In this document: piece after piece, positions 24,510-33,316 of the stretch
Numbering within the stretch: position 1 is the stretch's first letter
Layout of the letters: every line of letters begins with the position of its first letter
DNA from: CAJQHT01 sp038123275
Lineage (GTDB): Bacteria; Pseudomonadota; Alphaproteobacteria; Rickettsiales; UBA1997
Assembly: GCA_038123275.1 (NCBI GenBank)
Contig: JAYORG010000004.1
Location: forward strand, 66,328 to 130,327
DNA length: 64,000 nucleotides
Direction of reading: 5' to 3'
Program-made: the position numbers and the translations under genes
Notes under the pieces: generated by a model
The model's database searches: none
Told to the model about the DNA's origin: nothing
The model's input: only the letters and a program-made list of their open reading frames with translations

Positions 24510-27242
24510 TTAGACTATGCCGCCTCTTCCCCCGCTATCCCTTTCTATTTTTGCTTTTTTTCGTGGATCATGTAATTCTTCTTCTTTACTCTCAGCAGAT
24601 AACACTAGACCTTCTTCTGCCTTTATAAGAGCTGCTCTAGCCTCAGGAGTTAGTTTGCTTCTATCAATAGGAGGTAATTTTTCTTTGCTAGAGGAGACGG
24701 ATAATATACTTCCTTCTTTGCCTCCTTCTGTGGTGCTAACAGACAATATTTCTCCTTCTTTGCCTTCTTCTGTGGTGCTAACAGACAATATTTCTCCTTC
24801 TTTGCCTTCTTCTGTGGTGCTAACAGACAATATTTCTCCTTCTTTTTTCTTTCTTTGTTGAGCATCAAGGTCGGCTGCTTGTTTTCTTCTTTGTTGAGCA
24901 TCAAGTTGAGCTCCTCCTGGCTGTGCTACATTTGCATCATCCATTTCCATCTTGTTATCTTCTCCCACCTTCCCGCTATCTGCTGTTAAGTCATGTTCTA
25001 CTTTTTTAAGTTTTCTGGCTTCATTGACAAAGGGTAATAAGCTGTCTTCCATAGCTTTAATTAGTCCTGGTTTAGCATGTGCTCTTGCCGCTTCTAAATC
25101 TTCTTTTTTTGCATTTCTTCCAAGGCCATAAAGTTCATTAATCATTGCCGTTTTTTCATAGTCTATTTTAGCTCCTCCTTGTTTCATTATTTCGTCAAAG
25201 CTTTCAATTGACTCAAATGCCTTCTTTAATTTATCTATGCCATTTTCATCTAAATTTCTAGCTAGTAATAAGAGATCTTGAATTTCGGGATTGGAAATAT
25301 TATTTTTTAAGAACTTTTCTAAGTCTACACCATCTTTTGCTCCAAATTTATCTTTAAAAATTTTAGATAGATTTTCTTGTTCCTTATCGCTTAGGTCTAG
25401 TTTTTCTATTAAATCTGGAATTTCTTCTTCTAATTTCTCTGTTATGTGGCCATTTTCATGCATGCCAACAGCATTTTTTACAGCAAAATCATGTATAGCA
25501 TCCTTTCTTCTATTTTTTTGTGTTTTATTGAAGTCTTTCAGTATATCCTTAACGCCCTTTTTACCTTTTTCTTCAGTTTTCTTTTTTTCATCTCTGAGTT
25601 CAAGAGTTTTATCTGCTTCCCAAACAAGAGCGCCAGCTGCTAAGCCAAAAGATAGAGCTCTTGGGATGGTGTTGCCAGAGCTATTAAATAAAGCTTCGGA
25701 TGTAGAATTTTGAGTAAGAGCATTAAACATCTCAATTGGTCCATTTATCAAGCCAAGAATTTGCTTAGGGCCATCAACTTTTGCTAGTTCTTCAAGTCCT
25801 GATATAATGCCATCGCTTGTTTGCTTTCCAATGTCTGATAATTCAACTACATCACCTCCTGCCATGCCATCTATCATTTGCTCTAGCCCTTCTCCTACTC
25901 CATCAAGGGTGTATCGTATAGGGGCTAAGACAAACTCAGGTAAGGAATTGATATTTTGTATAGCTGATAATATTGGGCCAATTACTGCAAGACTTGTAAA
26001 AACCCCGCCAAGAAAAGGGTTGGCCATTAGCATAATTCTAAGGACCCTTCCTGGTATCATGCCTTGTTGTTTTTCTGCTATCTCTTCTAATTCTTTATAA
26101 AATTCTTCATTTTGTTTTTTTAAGTCGTCATTTATTTTCTTTCGCTGTTGTTCATGGGCTCTATCTTCAGCATCTGACGCCATTTTATATTGCATTTCTT
26201 GGGCTGGGGTAAGTGCTGGAACGCTTCCTGCTTTAGAAGATTTTAAATATTGATTAAATGGGTTATCCAAGTCTTTGTGAAGATACATATTAGACTGAAT
26301 GAGATCGTCTCGAGTTGTTCGGACTCTTTCATACATTGAAGACCCATTTATATCGCGCCCAACATTGGTAGGATTATGTGGTGAAAATATCCCAAGATCT
26401 TGGAAAGCTTTTGGAAGCTTAGCCTTTGCTGCTTTTGTAAATTCTCCAGCTTTTTGGGCTTCTTCTTTTGTTAGGGTGCGTCCTTTTTTAAGTAGAATAT
26501 TAAGTTTTTCATTATTTACATCCATATCAATGGCCATATCCACCTTAGCAGCCTCAATAATCCTTATGGTTTGTTTGGTAACAAATCTGTCCTTGATAAT
26601 TTGGTCAGCCGGATTTCTTACCTCAACTCCATCCACCCTTACGGCTTGCATTTTAACACCATCTACTTCTGCTTCCCTATCAGTTCGTAAGCTTTTTCTA
26701 AATAGTTGGGCCTCTTTTTTTGCCATTTTTGCACGGCCTGTTTTAGAAGAAATATGAAAAGGAGCCCCCCTGGCCATGACATTGTCTATAGAGGGTATTG
26801 GTGCTTTTCCTAAAACCTGGCGAGCTGCACTATCTCGTTTAAATAATGTCTCTCTTTCTTTTATTAAAGTTTCTTTTTCTTTTAAGTGCTTATGTAGTTC
26901 TTCAACGTATTCTTTTGCTTTGTGAGGGCCTTCATTTTCATTGATATTATTGTAAGCTTCTATTGCTTGAGCTACAGCAGAACTTGCTCCATCCACAGAT
27001 GATTTATAAATTGATCTTATCAGATCTATCGTATTTGCTAGAGGCTTAGGTGTGTCGTCTACAAAACTAGATTTAAGAGCATCTTTTACCTTTTTTACCC
27101 TTTGACTGTCTTTTTCAACATTTGCTTTTTTTGGCAAGGGCGCAGCCATTTCTTCATGGCTAGGCCTCTTAGCTTCTTTCTCGTCATCAACGAAGTCAAA
27201 GTCAAGATCGTCTATTGTGACTGGTTTTTTATTCTTAGGCAT
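24510..27242 (-). CDS. Large protein of unknown function with C-terminal repeats
   Basis: This 910-residue protein is not assigned to a family. The N-terminus is acidic (TIDDLDFDFVDDEKEAKRPS). A charged helical region runs to about residue 395. A hydrophobic stretch follows (RVLRIMLMANPFLGGVFTSLAVIGPILSAI), with a weaker one near residue 530 (ALSFGLAAGALVW), so it may insert in a membrane. Residues about 690-770 are helical and charged. Near the C-terminus a 14-residue unit (GEILSVSTTEEGKE) is repeated about four times, encoded by 42-bp DNA repeats. The protein ends in GGRGGIV, much like the 2162-residue NADAR protein. Size, repeats and composition suggest a secreted or surface effector, but this is inference. 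Confidence 0.6.
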   Translation of the reverse strand: MPKNKKPVTIDDLDFDFVDDEKEAKRPSHEEMAAPLPKKANVEKDSQRVKKVKDALKSSFVDDTPKPLANTIDLIRSIYKSSVDGASSAVAQAIEAYNNINENEGPHKAKEYVEELHKHLKEKETLIKERETLFKRDSAARQVLGKAPIPSIDNVMARGAPFHISSKTGRAKMAKKEAQLFRKSLRTDREAEVDGVKMQAVRVDGVEVRNPADQIIKDRFVTKQTIRIIEAAKVDMAIDMDVNNEKLNILLKKGRTLTKEEAQKAGEFTKAAKAKLPKAFQDLGIFSPHNPTNVGRDINGSSMYERVRTTRDDLIQSNMYLHKDLDNPFNQYLKSSKAGSVPALTPAQEMQYKMASDAEDRAHEQQRKKINDDLKKQNEEFYKELEEIAEKQQGMIPGRVLRIMLMANPFLGGVFTSLAVIGPILSAIQNINSLPEFVLAPIRYTLDGVGEGLEQMIDGMAGGDVVELSDIGKQTSDGIISGLEELAKVDGPKQILGLINGPIEMFNALTQNSTSEALFNSSGNTIPRALSFGLAAGALVWEADKTLELRDEKKKTEEKGKKGVKDILKDFNKTQKNRRKDAIHDFAVKNAVGMHENGHITEKLEEEIPDLIEKLDLSDKEQENLSKIFKDKFGAKDGVDLEKFLKNNISNPEIQDLLLLARNLDENGIDKLKKAFESIESFDEIMKQGGAKIDYEKTAMINELYGLGRNAKKEDLEAARAHAKPGLIKAMEDSLLPFVNEARKLKKVEHDLTADSGKVGEDNKMEMDDANVAQPGGAQLDAQQRRKQAADLDAQQRKKKEGEILSVSTTEEGKEGEILSVSTTEEGKEGEILSVSTTEGGKEGSILSVSSSKEKLPPIDRSKLTPEARAALIKAEEGLVLSAESKEEELHDPRKKAKIERDSGGRGGIV
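24703..24847. repeat. 42-bp tandem repeat inside the 910-aa gene
   Basis: Units lie at 24703-24744 (diverged), 24745-24786 and 24787-24828 (identical to each other), plus a partial unit to 24847. They encode SVSTTEEGKEGEIL. The unit length is a multiple of three, so copy-number changes keep the frame. Confidence 0.9.
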
Positions 27243-27326
27243 CGCATTAAGGAAACACTTATTATCAAACTAAGATATGATTATAGCATAATTTTTAACT
27301 AAGAGCAAGATAAAAGGTAAATTTCT

Positions 27327-28838
27327 CTACTTTTTCTTATTGCTAATCATATTTTGAGGAACCACCCATTTATCAAACTCTTCTTTTGTAACTAATTTTA
27401 ACTCTAAAGCTGCTTCTTTTAGGGTTGTTCCATCCTTATGGGCTTTTTTAGCAATTTTTGTAGCATTATCATAGCCAATATAAGGGTTAAGAGCAGTTAC
27501 AAGCATTAAAGATTGTTCTAGCAATTGTTTAATGCGTTTTTCATTGGCTGTAATGCCATCTAAGCAGTTATCAATAAAGCTATTAATGCCGTCTGATAAT
27601 AAGTTGATAGAGTTGATAACATTATAAATAACCATTGGCCTAAAAACATTAAGCTCAAAATGACCGTTAGAGCCCCCAACAGTAACTGCTACGTGATTGC
27701 CCATAACTTGGCAGGCAATCATTGTTAAAGCTTCACACTGTGTTGGGTTAACTTTTCCTGGCATAATAGAAGAGCCTGGTTCATTTTCTGGAAGAGAGAT
27801 TTCTCCAAGGCCAGATCTTGGTCCTGATCCTAAAAAGCGAATATCGTTAACAATTTTCATTATTGAAGTAGCGATAGTGTTTAAAGTGCCAGAAAATTGT
27901 ACTAATGCATCGCAACTTGCTAAAGATTCAAATTTATTAGGGTTTGATAAGAAAGTGTCAAACCTAGAAGCCAATTTATGCTCTTTAGAGATATTTGTAA
28001 TTAATTGTGTAATTTTTGTTTCACGTGAAACATTTTTAGCAAAATTATCAGCAAATTCTGGATGAGCATTGAGGCCAGTTCCAACAGCTGTGCCGCCTTG
28101 AGCTAAAAACAAAACACCATCGATAGCATCGTTAACTCTAATGATATTATTAATGATTTGCTGCTTATATCCAGAGAATTCTTGTCCTAAGGTTACAGGA
28201 GTTGCGTCTTGAGTATGGGTTCTGCCAATTTTAACAATATCTTTAAATTCCTCCTCCTTTTTCTTTAAAGACTCAAAAAGTCTTAATAATGTTGGTAATA
28301 ATTTTTTATAAGTTGAAAGTACAGCCCCAATATGCATTGCAGTTGGGAATACGTCGTTAGAAGATTGCCCTAAATTACAGTGATCATTTGGATGAACAGG
28401 CTCTTTCCCGCCTTTTTTGCCATTAATCTTTTCATTGGCAATGGAGGCAATAACTTCATTTGAATTCATGTTGCTTTGAGTGCCAGAGCCAGTTTGCCAA
28501 ACAACTAATGGGAAATCTCTTTCATAAAATTCATCAAAATTACCTAAAATTTTATCACAAGACTCAATAATTAAATCGGCAATCTTGGGAGTTAATTTTT
28601 TAAAAGCTTTATCTTCTGGGTATTTTTTTAGTAAATCTTTATTGGTTATTGCTGCTGCTTTTTTTAGATAAATTAGTCCTTCAACAACTTCTTTTGGAAT
28701 TTTATGTCCAGCATTATCCGCGCAAATTGGGAAGTTAATTTTAGAGCGTCCTGTTTGGGCTCCATAATAATTGTCTACTGGTACTTTGATTTCTCCAAAA
28801 GAATCTGTTTCAATTCTAAATTTTGTATTTTTAGTCAT
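27327..28838 (-). CDS. fumC: Fumarate hydratase, class II
   Basis: This 503-residue protein has the class II fumarase motifs: ETDSFGEIKVPVDNYYGAQTGRS, QTGSGTQSNMNSNEVIA, the histidine segment IGRTHTQDATPVTLGQEFSGY, and the family signature GSSIMPGKVNPTQCE with the catalytic serine loop. It hydrates fumarate to malate in the TCA cycle. It is about 40 residues longer than typical FumC. One extra stretch is around LITNISKEHKLASRFDTFLSNPNK. A perfect parS palindrome is embedded at 28017-28032, translated as VSRET. The gene is alone on its strand between the 910-aa gene and a terminator. Confidence 0.95.
   Translation of the reverse strand: MTKNTKFRIETDSFGEIKVPVDNYYGAQTGRSKINFPICADNAGHKIPKEVVEGLIYLKKAAAITNKDLLKKYPEDKAFKKLTPKIADLIIESCDKILGNFDEFYERDFPLVVWQTGSGTQSNMNSNEVIASIANEKINGKKGGKEPVHPNDHCNLGQSSNDVFPTAMHIGAVLSTYKKLLPTLLRLFESLKKKEEEFKDIVKIGRTHTQDATPVTLGQEFSGYKQQIINNIIRVNDAIDGVLFLAQGGTAVGTGLNAHPEFADNFAKNVSRETKITQLITNISKEHKLASRFDTFLSNPNKFESLASCDALVQFSGTLNTIATSIMKIVNDIRFLGSGPRSGLGEISLPENEPGSSIMPGKVNPTQCEALTMIACQVMGNHVAVTVGGSNGHFELNVFRPMVIYNVINSINLLSDGINSFIDNCLDGITANEKRIKQLLEQSLMLVTALNPYIGYDNATKIAKKAHKDGTTLKEAALELKLVTKEEFDKWVVPQNMISNKKK
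28017..28032. promoter_or_regulatory. parS: parS site 3 (perfect, inside fumC)
   Basis: A third exact TGTTTCACGTGAAACA occurs within the fumC coding region, read as VSRET on the minus strand. It lies 10 kb from sites 1 and 2 and beyond the assembly gap. Confidence 0.93.
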
Positions 28839-28894
28839 TATTTTTTATAATTTTAAGTTATGTAATGCCTGGGATAAACTATAGATTTATGCCC

Positions 28895-28939
28895 GTAAAA
28901 ACTAAAAACAATCAATGATTGTTTTTTTAACGTTTTTAC
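28895..28939 (-). terminator. Intrinsic terminator after gltX
   Basis: An inner stem AAAACAATCA/TGATTGTTTT and an outer stem GTAAAAAC/GTTTTTAC form a long symmetrical hairpin with A/T runs on both sides. It separates gltX from fumC on the minus strand. Confidence 0.7.
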
Positions 28940-28990
28940 CCAAAAGAATCTGTTTCAATTCTAAATTTTGTATTCTTGGTCTTATTTTTT
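28939..28990. repeat. Displaced partial duplicate of the fumC 5' end
   Basis: This 52-bp segment closely matches 28794-28847, which holds the fumC start and its first codons (AGAATCTGTTTCAATTCTAA is identical in both). It is not part of any gene and lies just after the gltX stop. It looks like a remnant of a local duplication. Confidence 0.85.
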
Positions 28991-28992
28991 AA

Positions 28993-30363
28993 TTAATTAA
29001 GTTGAAGGTTAAATCTTTCCAATACTTCTTCTTTGCCCAGAATTTCGATAATATCAAAAATTCCCCCAGGAGAAGATGAAGAGAATGTTACAATAACCCT
29101 TAAAGCTGGGCCAAATTCTTTCATTTTTAAGTTATTTTGTGTGGCATAGTTTAATATGGAACTTTTGATAAAATCAAGGTTCCAATCGTCAATTTGGTTA
29201 ATTATTTGTTGTAAATCACTTAGCAAGCTCTTTTTTTCCAAAATTATATTTTGCTCTTTTTCTTCTAGTTTTTTGCTAAAGTTATCTTCATAAATTTTTA
29301 AACTTTCTGTTAGGTCATTTAGATTATTGGCTCTTTCTTTCGTAAAGTGTAAGGCTTTGAGGAGTTTATCTTTGTTTTTTGTGGACTCTAAGTTAGTTAA
29401 TTTTAGTAATTTATCTTCGTCTAACTCTTTTAAATAATGTTTATTTAGGTTATTTAATTTATCAAAATCAAAACGAGATGGAGATTTTCCTATTTTGTCT
29501 AGGTCAAACCATTTTATAGCTTCTTCATCAGATATTATTTCTGCATTACCATGTGACCAGCCAAGTCTTAGCAGATAGTTTCTCATGGCCATATTTAGAT
29601 AGCCCATTTTTTTATACTCCATAACTCCGGTAGCGCCATGTCTTTTAGACATTTTAGCTCCATCTGGGCCATAAATTAGAGGGATATGGGCAAAATTTGG
29701 CACTTTCCACCCCATGGCTTCGTAGATTACTTTTTGTCTAAAGCTGTTATTTAAGTGATCATCACCTCTGATAACATGAGTTATTTGCATGTCATAATCA
29801 TCAACAATGACTGCTAAATTATAGGTTGGCGTACCATCGCTTCTCATAATTATTAAATCGTCCAGTTCATTATTGGCAACTTTTATTTCTCCTTGTACTA
29901 GGTCATTAATAACAGAAAACCCATCTTGAGGAGATTTAATTCTAATTACTGGTTTTGTTGAACTGTTTTCTGGTGGTTTTTTGTCACGCCAAGGGCTTTT
30001 AAAGCGAAAAACTTCTTTTTTGGATTCATATTTTTCACGCATTTGGGCTAACTCTTCTTGGCTAGTATAGCAATAATAAGCTTTACCCTTTTTAAGCAAC
30101 TCTAAAGCAACTTCTTTATGTCTTTTTTCATTGTCAGATTGATAAAATGGCTTATTTTGATATTTTAATCCCAACCAATCTAGCCCTTCTAAGATAGCTG
30201 TTTTTGCTGCATCGGTAGATCTTTTTTTGTCAGTATCTTCAATTCTTAACAAAAAATCACCTTTATGATGTTTAGCAAATAGATAATTAAACAAGGCTGT
30301 TCTAGCACTGCCAATATGTAACAATCCTGTTGGAGAAGGGGCAAATCTAGTGATTATTTTCAT
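28993..30363 (-). CDS. gltX: Glutamyl-tRNA synthetase
   Basis: This 456-residue class I synthetase has the HIGH motif as HIGS at 16-19 (FAPSPTGLLHIGSARTALFN), DDLIIMRSDGTPTYNLAVIVDD, HVIRGDDHLNN and the KMSKR loop at 237-241. It charges tRNA-Glu and, in organisms using GatCAB, also tRNA-Gln. The gatC gene at 45 kb fits that indirect route. Alphaproteobacteria often have two gltX copies, and only one is seen here. Upstream is the divergent GspE/PilB gene. Confidence 0.94.
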   Translation of the reverse strand: MKIITRFAPSPTGLLHIGSARTALFNYLFAKHHKGDFLLRIEDTDKKRSTDAAKTAILEGLDWLGLKYQNKPFYQSDNEKRHKEVALELLKKGKAYYCYTSQEELAQMREKYESKKEVFRFKSPWRDKKPPENSSTKPVIRIKSPQDGFSVINDLVQGEIKVANNELDDLIIMRSDGTPTYNLAVIVDDYDMQITHVIRGDDHLNNSFRQKVIYEAMGWKVPNFAHIPLIYGPDGAKMSKRHGATGVMEYKKMGYLNMAMRNYLLRLGWSHGNAEIISDEEAIKWFDLDKIGKSPSRFDFDKLNNLNKHYLKELDEDKLLKLTNLESTKNKDKLLKALHFTKERANNLNDLTESLKIYEDNFSKKLEEKEQNIILEKKSLLSDLQQIINQIDDWNLDFIKSSILNYATQNNLKMKEFGPALRVIVTFSSSSPGGIFDIIEILGKEEVLERFNLQLN

Positions 30364-30477
30364 TGTATATATTTAAGGAAATTATTGTTATATAATCTTG
30401 ACTTAATTAATAATTATAAGAATATTACTTATAGTAGAATTCTACTAGTGCCATATTAAAAGTCAAAATATCTAAAA

Positions 30478-32172
30478 GTGTCAAAAACTAAGGACATAGC
30501 AACCAGACTTCTTGAGCAAAAAGTTATTTCTGAAGATCAATTAAGAATTGCTCTAAAAGAGCAAGAGAGATCAAAAGGGCATAAGACTATTGGCTCTATA
30601 TTAGTTGCCATGGGTTTTGTTAGTAATGGTGCTCTTGGCGAGATATTAAATGAAAATACTGGGATTAAAGATTTTGATGTTAAGACATCTATAATTGATT
30701 CTAGGCTAGTTAAGAGAATTCCTAAAGAGTTTGGTATTAGAAATAAGTTAATAGCCCTGTCTCACGAAAAGAAAGTCATAACTATTGGTATGGCTGATGT
30801 TTTTGATATTGTTAGCTTAGATAAGGTTAAACAATATTTTCCTCCAAATTACACATTTAGTCCAGTTTATATCGCCGAGTCAGACATAATGCATATCATT
30901 GATCAGTATTATGAGTATGATATGTCTATTGAGGGCATTGCTAAAGAGCTTGAGAATGAAGATGCCGAAGCCAAAGAGGAGGATTTAACAGGAGAGGGTG
31001 ATTATAAGAGCCCAGTTGTACGTTTGGTTGATGCAATTTTTACTGATGCTGTGCATCGTGGAGCTTCGGATTTGCATTTTGAGCCAGAAGAGCTGTTTTT
31101 AAGAATTAGATATCGTATTGATGGTAAATTAGTTCAAATTAGATCAATCCATAAAGATTATTGGTCAGCCATTGCGGTTAGAATTAAAATTATGTCTGGT
31201 ATGAACATTGCCGAGACCAGAAAAACCCAAGATGGTAGAATTGAGTCTGAAATTTTAGGAAGACCAATTGATTTTCGTGTATCTTCTCAGCCAACAATTA
31301 ATGGTGAAAATATTGTACTTCGTATTTTGGATGAGAAGCATTCAATTATGTCTTTAGATCAGCTAGGTTTTTCCAAGCGTGCTGGTGATATTATTAAGAA
31401 GGTAACAAAAAGACCAGAGGGTGTAATAATATTAACTGGTCCTACTGGTAGTGGTAAAACGACAACTCTATATTCAATACTTAACTACATTAACTCTATT
31501 GATAAGAACATCATGACATTAGAGGATCCAGTAGAGTATCATATACCTTTAATTAGGCAGTCAAATATTAAAGTAGAGGCTGGCATGACTTTTGCTGCTG
31601 GTATTAGATCAATTTTAAGACAGGATCCAGATGTGATATTGGTAGGTGAGATTAGGGATAAAGAGACAGCAGTGACAGCTGTACAAGCTGCAATGACAGG
31701 GCACCAAGTTTATAGTAGTTTACATACTAATGATGCAATTGGTGCTATTCCAAGGCTGCTTGATATGGGGGTTCCTCCTTATCTATTGGTTGGCAATTTA
31801 ATTTGTATTGTAGCGCAAAGATTGACCAGAACATTATGCTCTGATTGCAAAGAAAAAAGACCTGTCAGCAATTTTGAAAAGAAAGTTTTAGGAAAGAAAT
31901 ATGCAGAGGTTACAGAGTTATATGGCCCTAAAGGTTGTAAAAAATGTGATGGATCTGGATATAGAGGTAGAATTGTAATTGATGAGGTATTGCCATTTGA
32001 CCCTGATTTGGATGATTTAATTGCTAATGATGCTACAAGACAACAAATTTTAACTGTTGCTAAAGAAAAGGGGTTTGTAACTTTGGATGAAGATGGTTTA
32101 AATAAGGTTGTTGAAGGATACACCGATGTGAAAGAGTTAATGAGGGTGGTTGATTTAACTCAAAGGTTCTAA
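30478..32172 (+). CDS. GspE/PilB family type II secretion or type IV pilus ATPase
   Basis: This 564-residue protein starts with GTG. The N-terminal MshEN-like domain (ATRLLEQKVISEDQLRIALKEQ) is followed by GASDLHFEPEE, Walker A GPTGSGKTT (321-329), the Asp box DPVEYHI, Walker B RSILRQDPDVILVGEIRDKETA and the His box TGHQVYSSLHTNDA. A tetracysteine zinc motif (CSDC and CKKC) lies at about residues 455-495. It powers assembly of a pseudopilus or pilus at the inner membrane. No other secretion or pilus gene is nearby, so the partner system is encoded elsewhere. Confidence 0.92.
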   Translation: MSKTKDIATRLLEQKVISEDQLRIALKEQERSKGHKTIGSILVAMGFVSNGALGEILNENTGIKDFDVKTSIIDSRLVKRIPKEFGIRNKLIALSHEKKVITIGMADVFDIVSLDKVKQYFPPNYTFSPVYIAESDIMHIIDQYYEYDMSIEGIAKELENEDAEAKEEDLTGEGDYKSPVVRLVDAIFTDAVHRGASDLHFEPEELFLRIRYRIDGKLVQIRSIHKDYWSAIAVRIKIMSGMNIAETRKTQDGRIESEILGRPIDFRVSSQPTINGENIVLRILDEKHSIMSLDQLGFSKRAGDIIKKVTKRPEGVIILTGPTGSGKTTTLYSILNYINSIDKNIMTLEDPVEYHIPLIRQSNIKVEAGMTFAAGIRSILRQDPDVILVGEIRDKETAVTAVQAAMTGHQVYSSLHTNDAIGAIPRLLDMGVPPYLLVGNLICIVAQRLTRTLCSDCKEKRPVSNFEKKVLGKKYAEVTELYGPKGCKKCDGSGYRGRIVIDEVLPFDPDLDDLIANDATRQQILTVAKEKGFVTLDEDGLNKVVEGYTDVKELMRVVDLTQRF

Positions 32173-32224
32173 ACAACATCAAAGTATAATCAAAATAATA
32201 GTTATTTGAATAATTTTTTTACTA

Positions 32225-32629
32225 ATGGCAGATTTTTATAAGGCCTCTACTGATAAAATAGAGGTTAGTGTTAGGCCAGAATTTATTGTTAATAATTCTT
32301 ACATAGACAATAAAGAGTTTTATTTTTGGCGTTATTTTATTAAGATTAAAAATAATAGCGCTTGTACCATTCAAATAATAAAACGCTACTGGAAAATTAT
32401 TAACGAGAACGGATCAATAGAAGAGGTTTTTGGTGAGGGAGTAGTAGGAAAGCAGCCAGTACTTGTTCCTCAATTAGAGTTTGAGTATGATAGTCAGGTG
32501 CAGCTAAAATGCCCATCAGCTATTATGGGAGGACATTATGAGGTTAAAAAAGATAATGGTGAGATGTTTCAAATTAAAATACCTAGTTTTTCTTTAGATA
32601 TTCCAGGGCTTCAAACAGCAATAAACTAA
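32225..32629 (+). CDS. apaG: ApaG domain protein
   Basis: This 134-residue protein is a single ApaG (DUF525) fold: IEVSVRPEFIVNNSYIDNKEFYFWRYFIKIKNNS, then IIKRYWKIINENGSIEEVFGEGVVGKQPVLVP and YDSQVQLKCPSAIMGGHYEV. ApaG is an immunoglobulin-like domain of uncertain role, linked genetically to Co2+ resistance and Ap4A metabolism in enterics. Length is normal. It lies 10 bp before tsaB in the same direction. Confidence 0.9.
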   Translation: MADFYKASTDKIEVSVRPEFIVNNSYIDNKEFYFWRYFIKIKNNSACTIQIIKRYWKIINENGSIEEVFGEGVVGKQPVLVPQLEFEYDSQVQLKCPSAIMGGHYEVKKDNGEMFQIKIPSFSLDIPGLQTAIN

Positions 32630-32639
32630 TCCTTTTAAA

Positions 32640-33314
32640 ATGAGAATCCTAGCTTTTGATACAGCTAACAATAATAATGATGTTGCTATTTTGCACAATG
32701 ATAAAGTGGTGTCCCAAAATAATATGAATGATATTTCTAGTCAGGCTGAAAAACTAGTGCCATCAATTGAGAGATGTTTAAATGATGCTAAAATTTGGTA
32801 CCAAGATCTAGATCTTATTGCCACAATAAAGGGCCCTGGTAATTTTACCGGAGTTAGAATAGGCTTTAGTGTTGCCAAGGTAATAAAAGTAGCAGTTAAT
32901 AATATTAAGCTAATTACAATTAATAGTTTAGAGGCTTTGGCATATGATTATGTTGGTAATTATGAAGGGAATATCTTGGTGATACTAGATGCCAAATTAG
33001 ATGAGTTTTTTATTCAAGAATTTAAGATTAATTCAAGTTCTTTAAAAGCAAAATATAAAGAGCCACAATTAATAAAATATGAAGATGTTAAAAATTATTT
33101 ACCTAAAAATAATTTTTTAATAGTTGGTAGTGGCAAAGAAATTGCAGCAAAATTCATAGATGATAAAGCTCGGTTTGAGGTTTCTAAAAAAGAAGATTTA
33201 ATTAAGGCCTGCAATGTAGGGCTTTTGGCACAAAAGATTTATCAGGAGGAAGGGGAGACAAAAAATGATATTATGTATATTAGAAAGCCAAAAACTTCAA
33301 AAGCCAAAAAGTAA
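32640..33314 (+). CDS. tsaB: tRNA threonylcarbamoyladenosine biosynthesis protein TsaB
   Basis: This 224-residue protein of the ASKHA fold has the N-terminal RILAFDTANNNNDVAIL, the motif SQAEKLVPSIERCLNDA, and IKGPGNFTGVRIGFSVAKVI, which matches GPGSFTGLRIG of TsaB. It is the scaffold partner of TsaD in making t6A37 in tRNAs that read ANN codons. It ends 2 bp before the cobT-like gene and starts 10 bp after apaG, so an apaG-tsaB-cobT transcript is likely. Confidence 0.9.
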   Translation: MRILAFDTANNNNDVAILHNDKVVSQNNMNDISSQAEKLVPSIERCLNDAKIWYQDLDLIATIKGPGNFTGVRIGFSVAKVIKVAVNNIKLITINSLEALAYDYVGNYEGNILVILDAKLDEFFIQEFKINSSSLKAKYKEPQLIKYEDVKNYLPKNNFLIVGSGKEIAAKFIDDKARFEVSKKEDLIKACNVGLLAQKIYQEEGETKNDIMYIRKPKTSKAKK

Positions 33315-33316
33315 CT

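Noticed and set aside
24703..24847. CRISPR-like array
   Set aside because: The 42-bp units are directly adjacent without spacers, lie in a long ORF and encode repeated peptide. The VDADE tract at 47451-47539 is rejected for the same reason.
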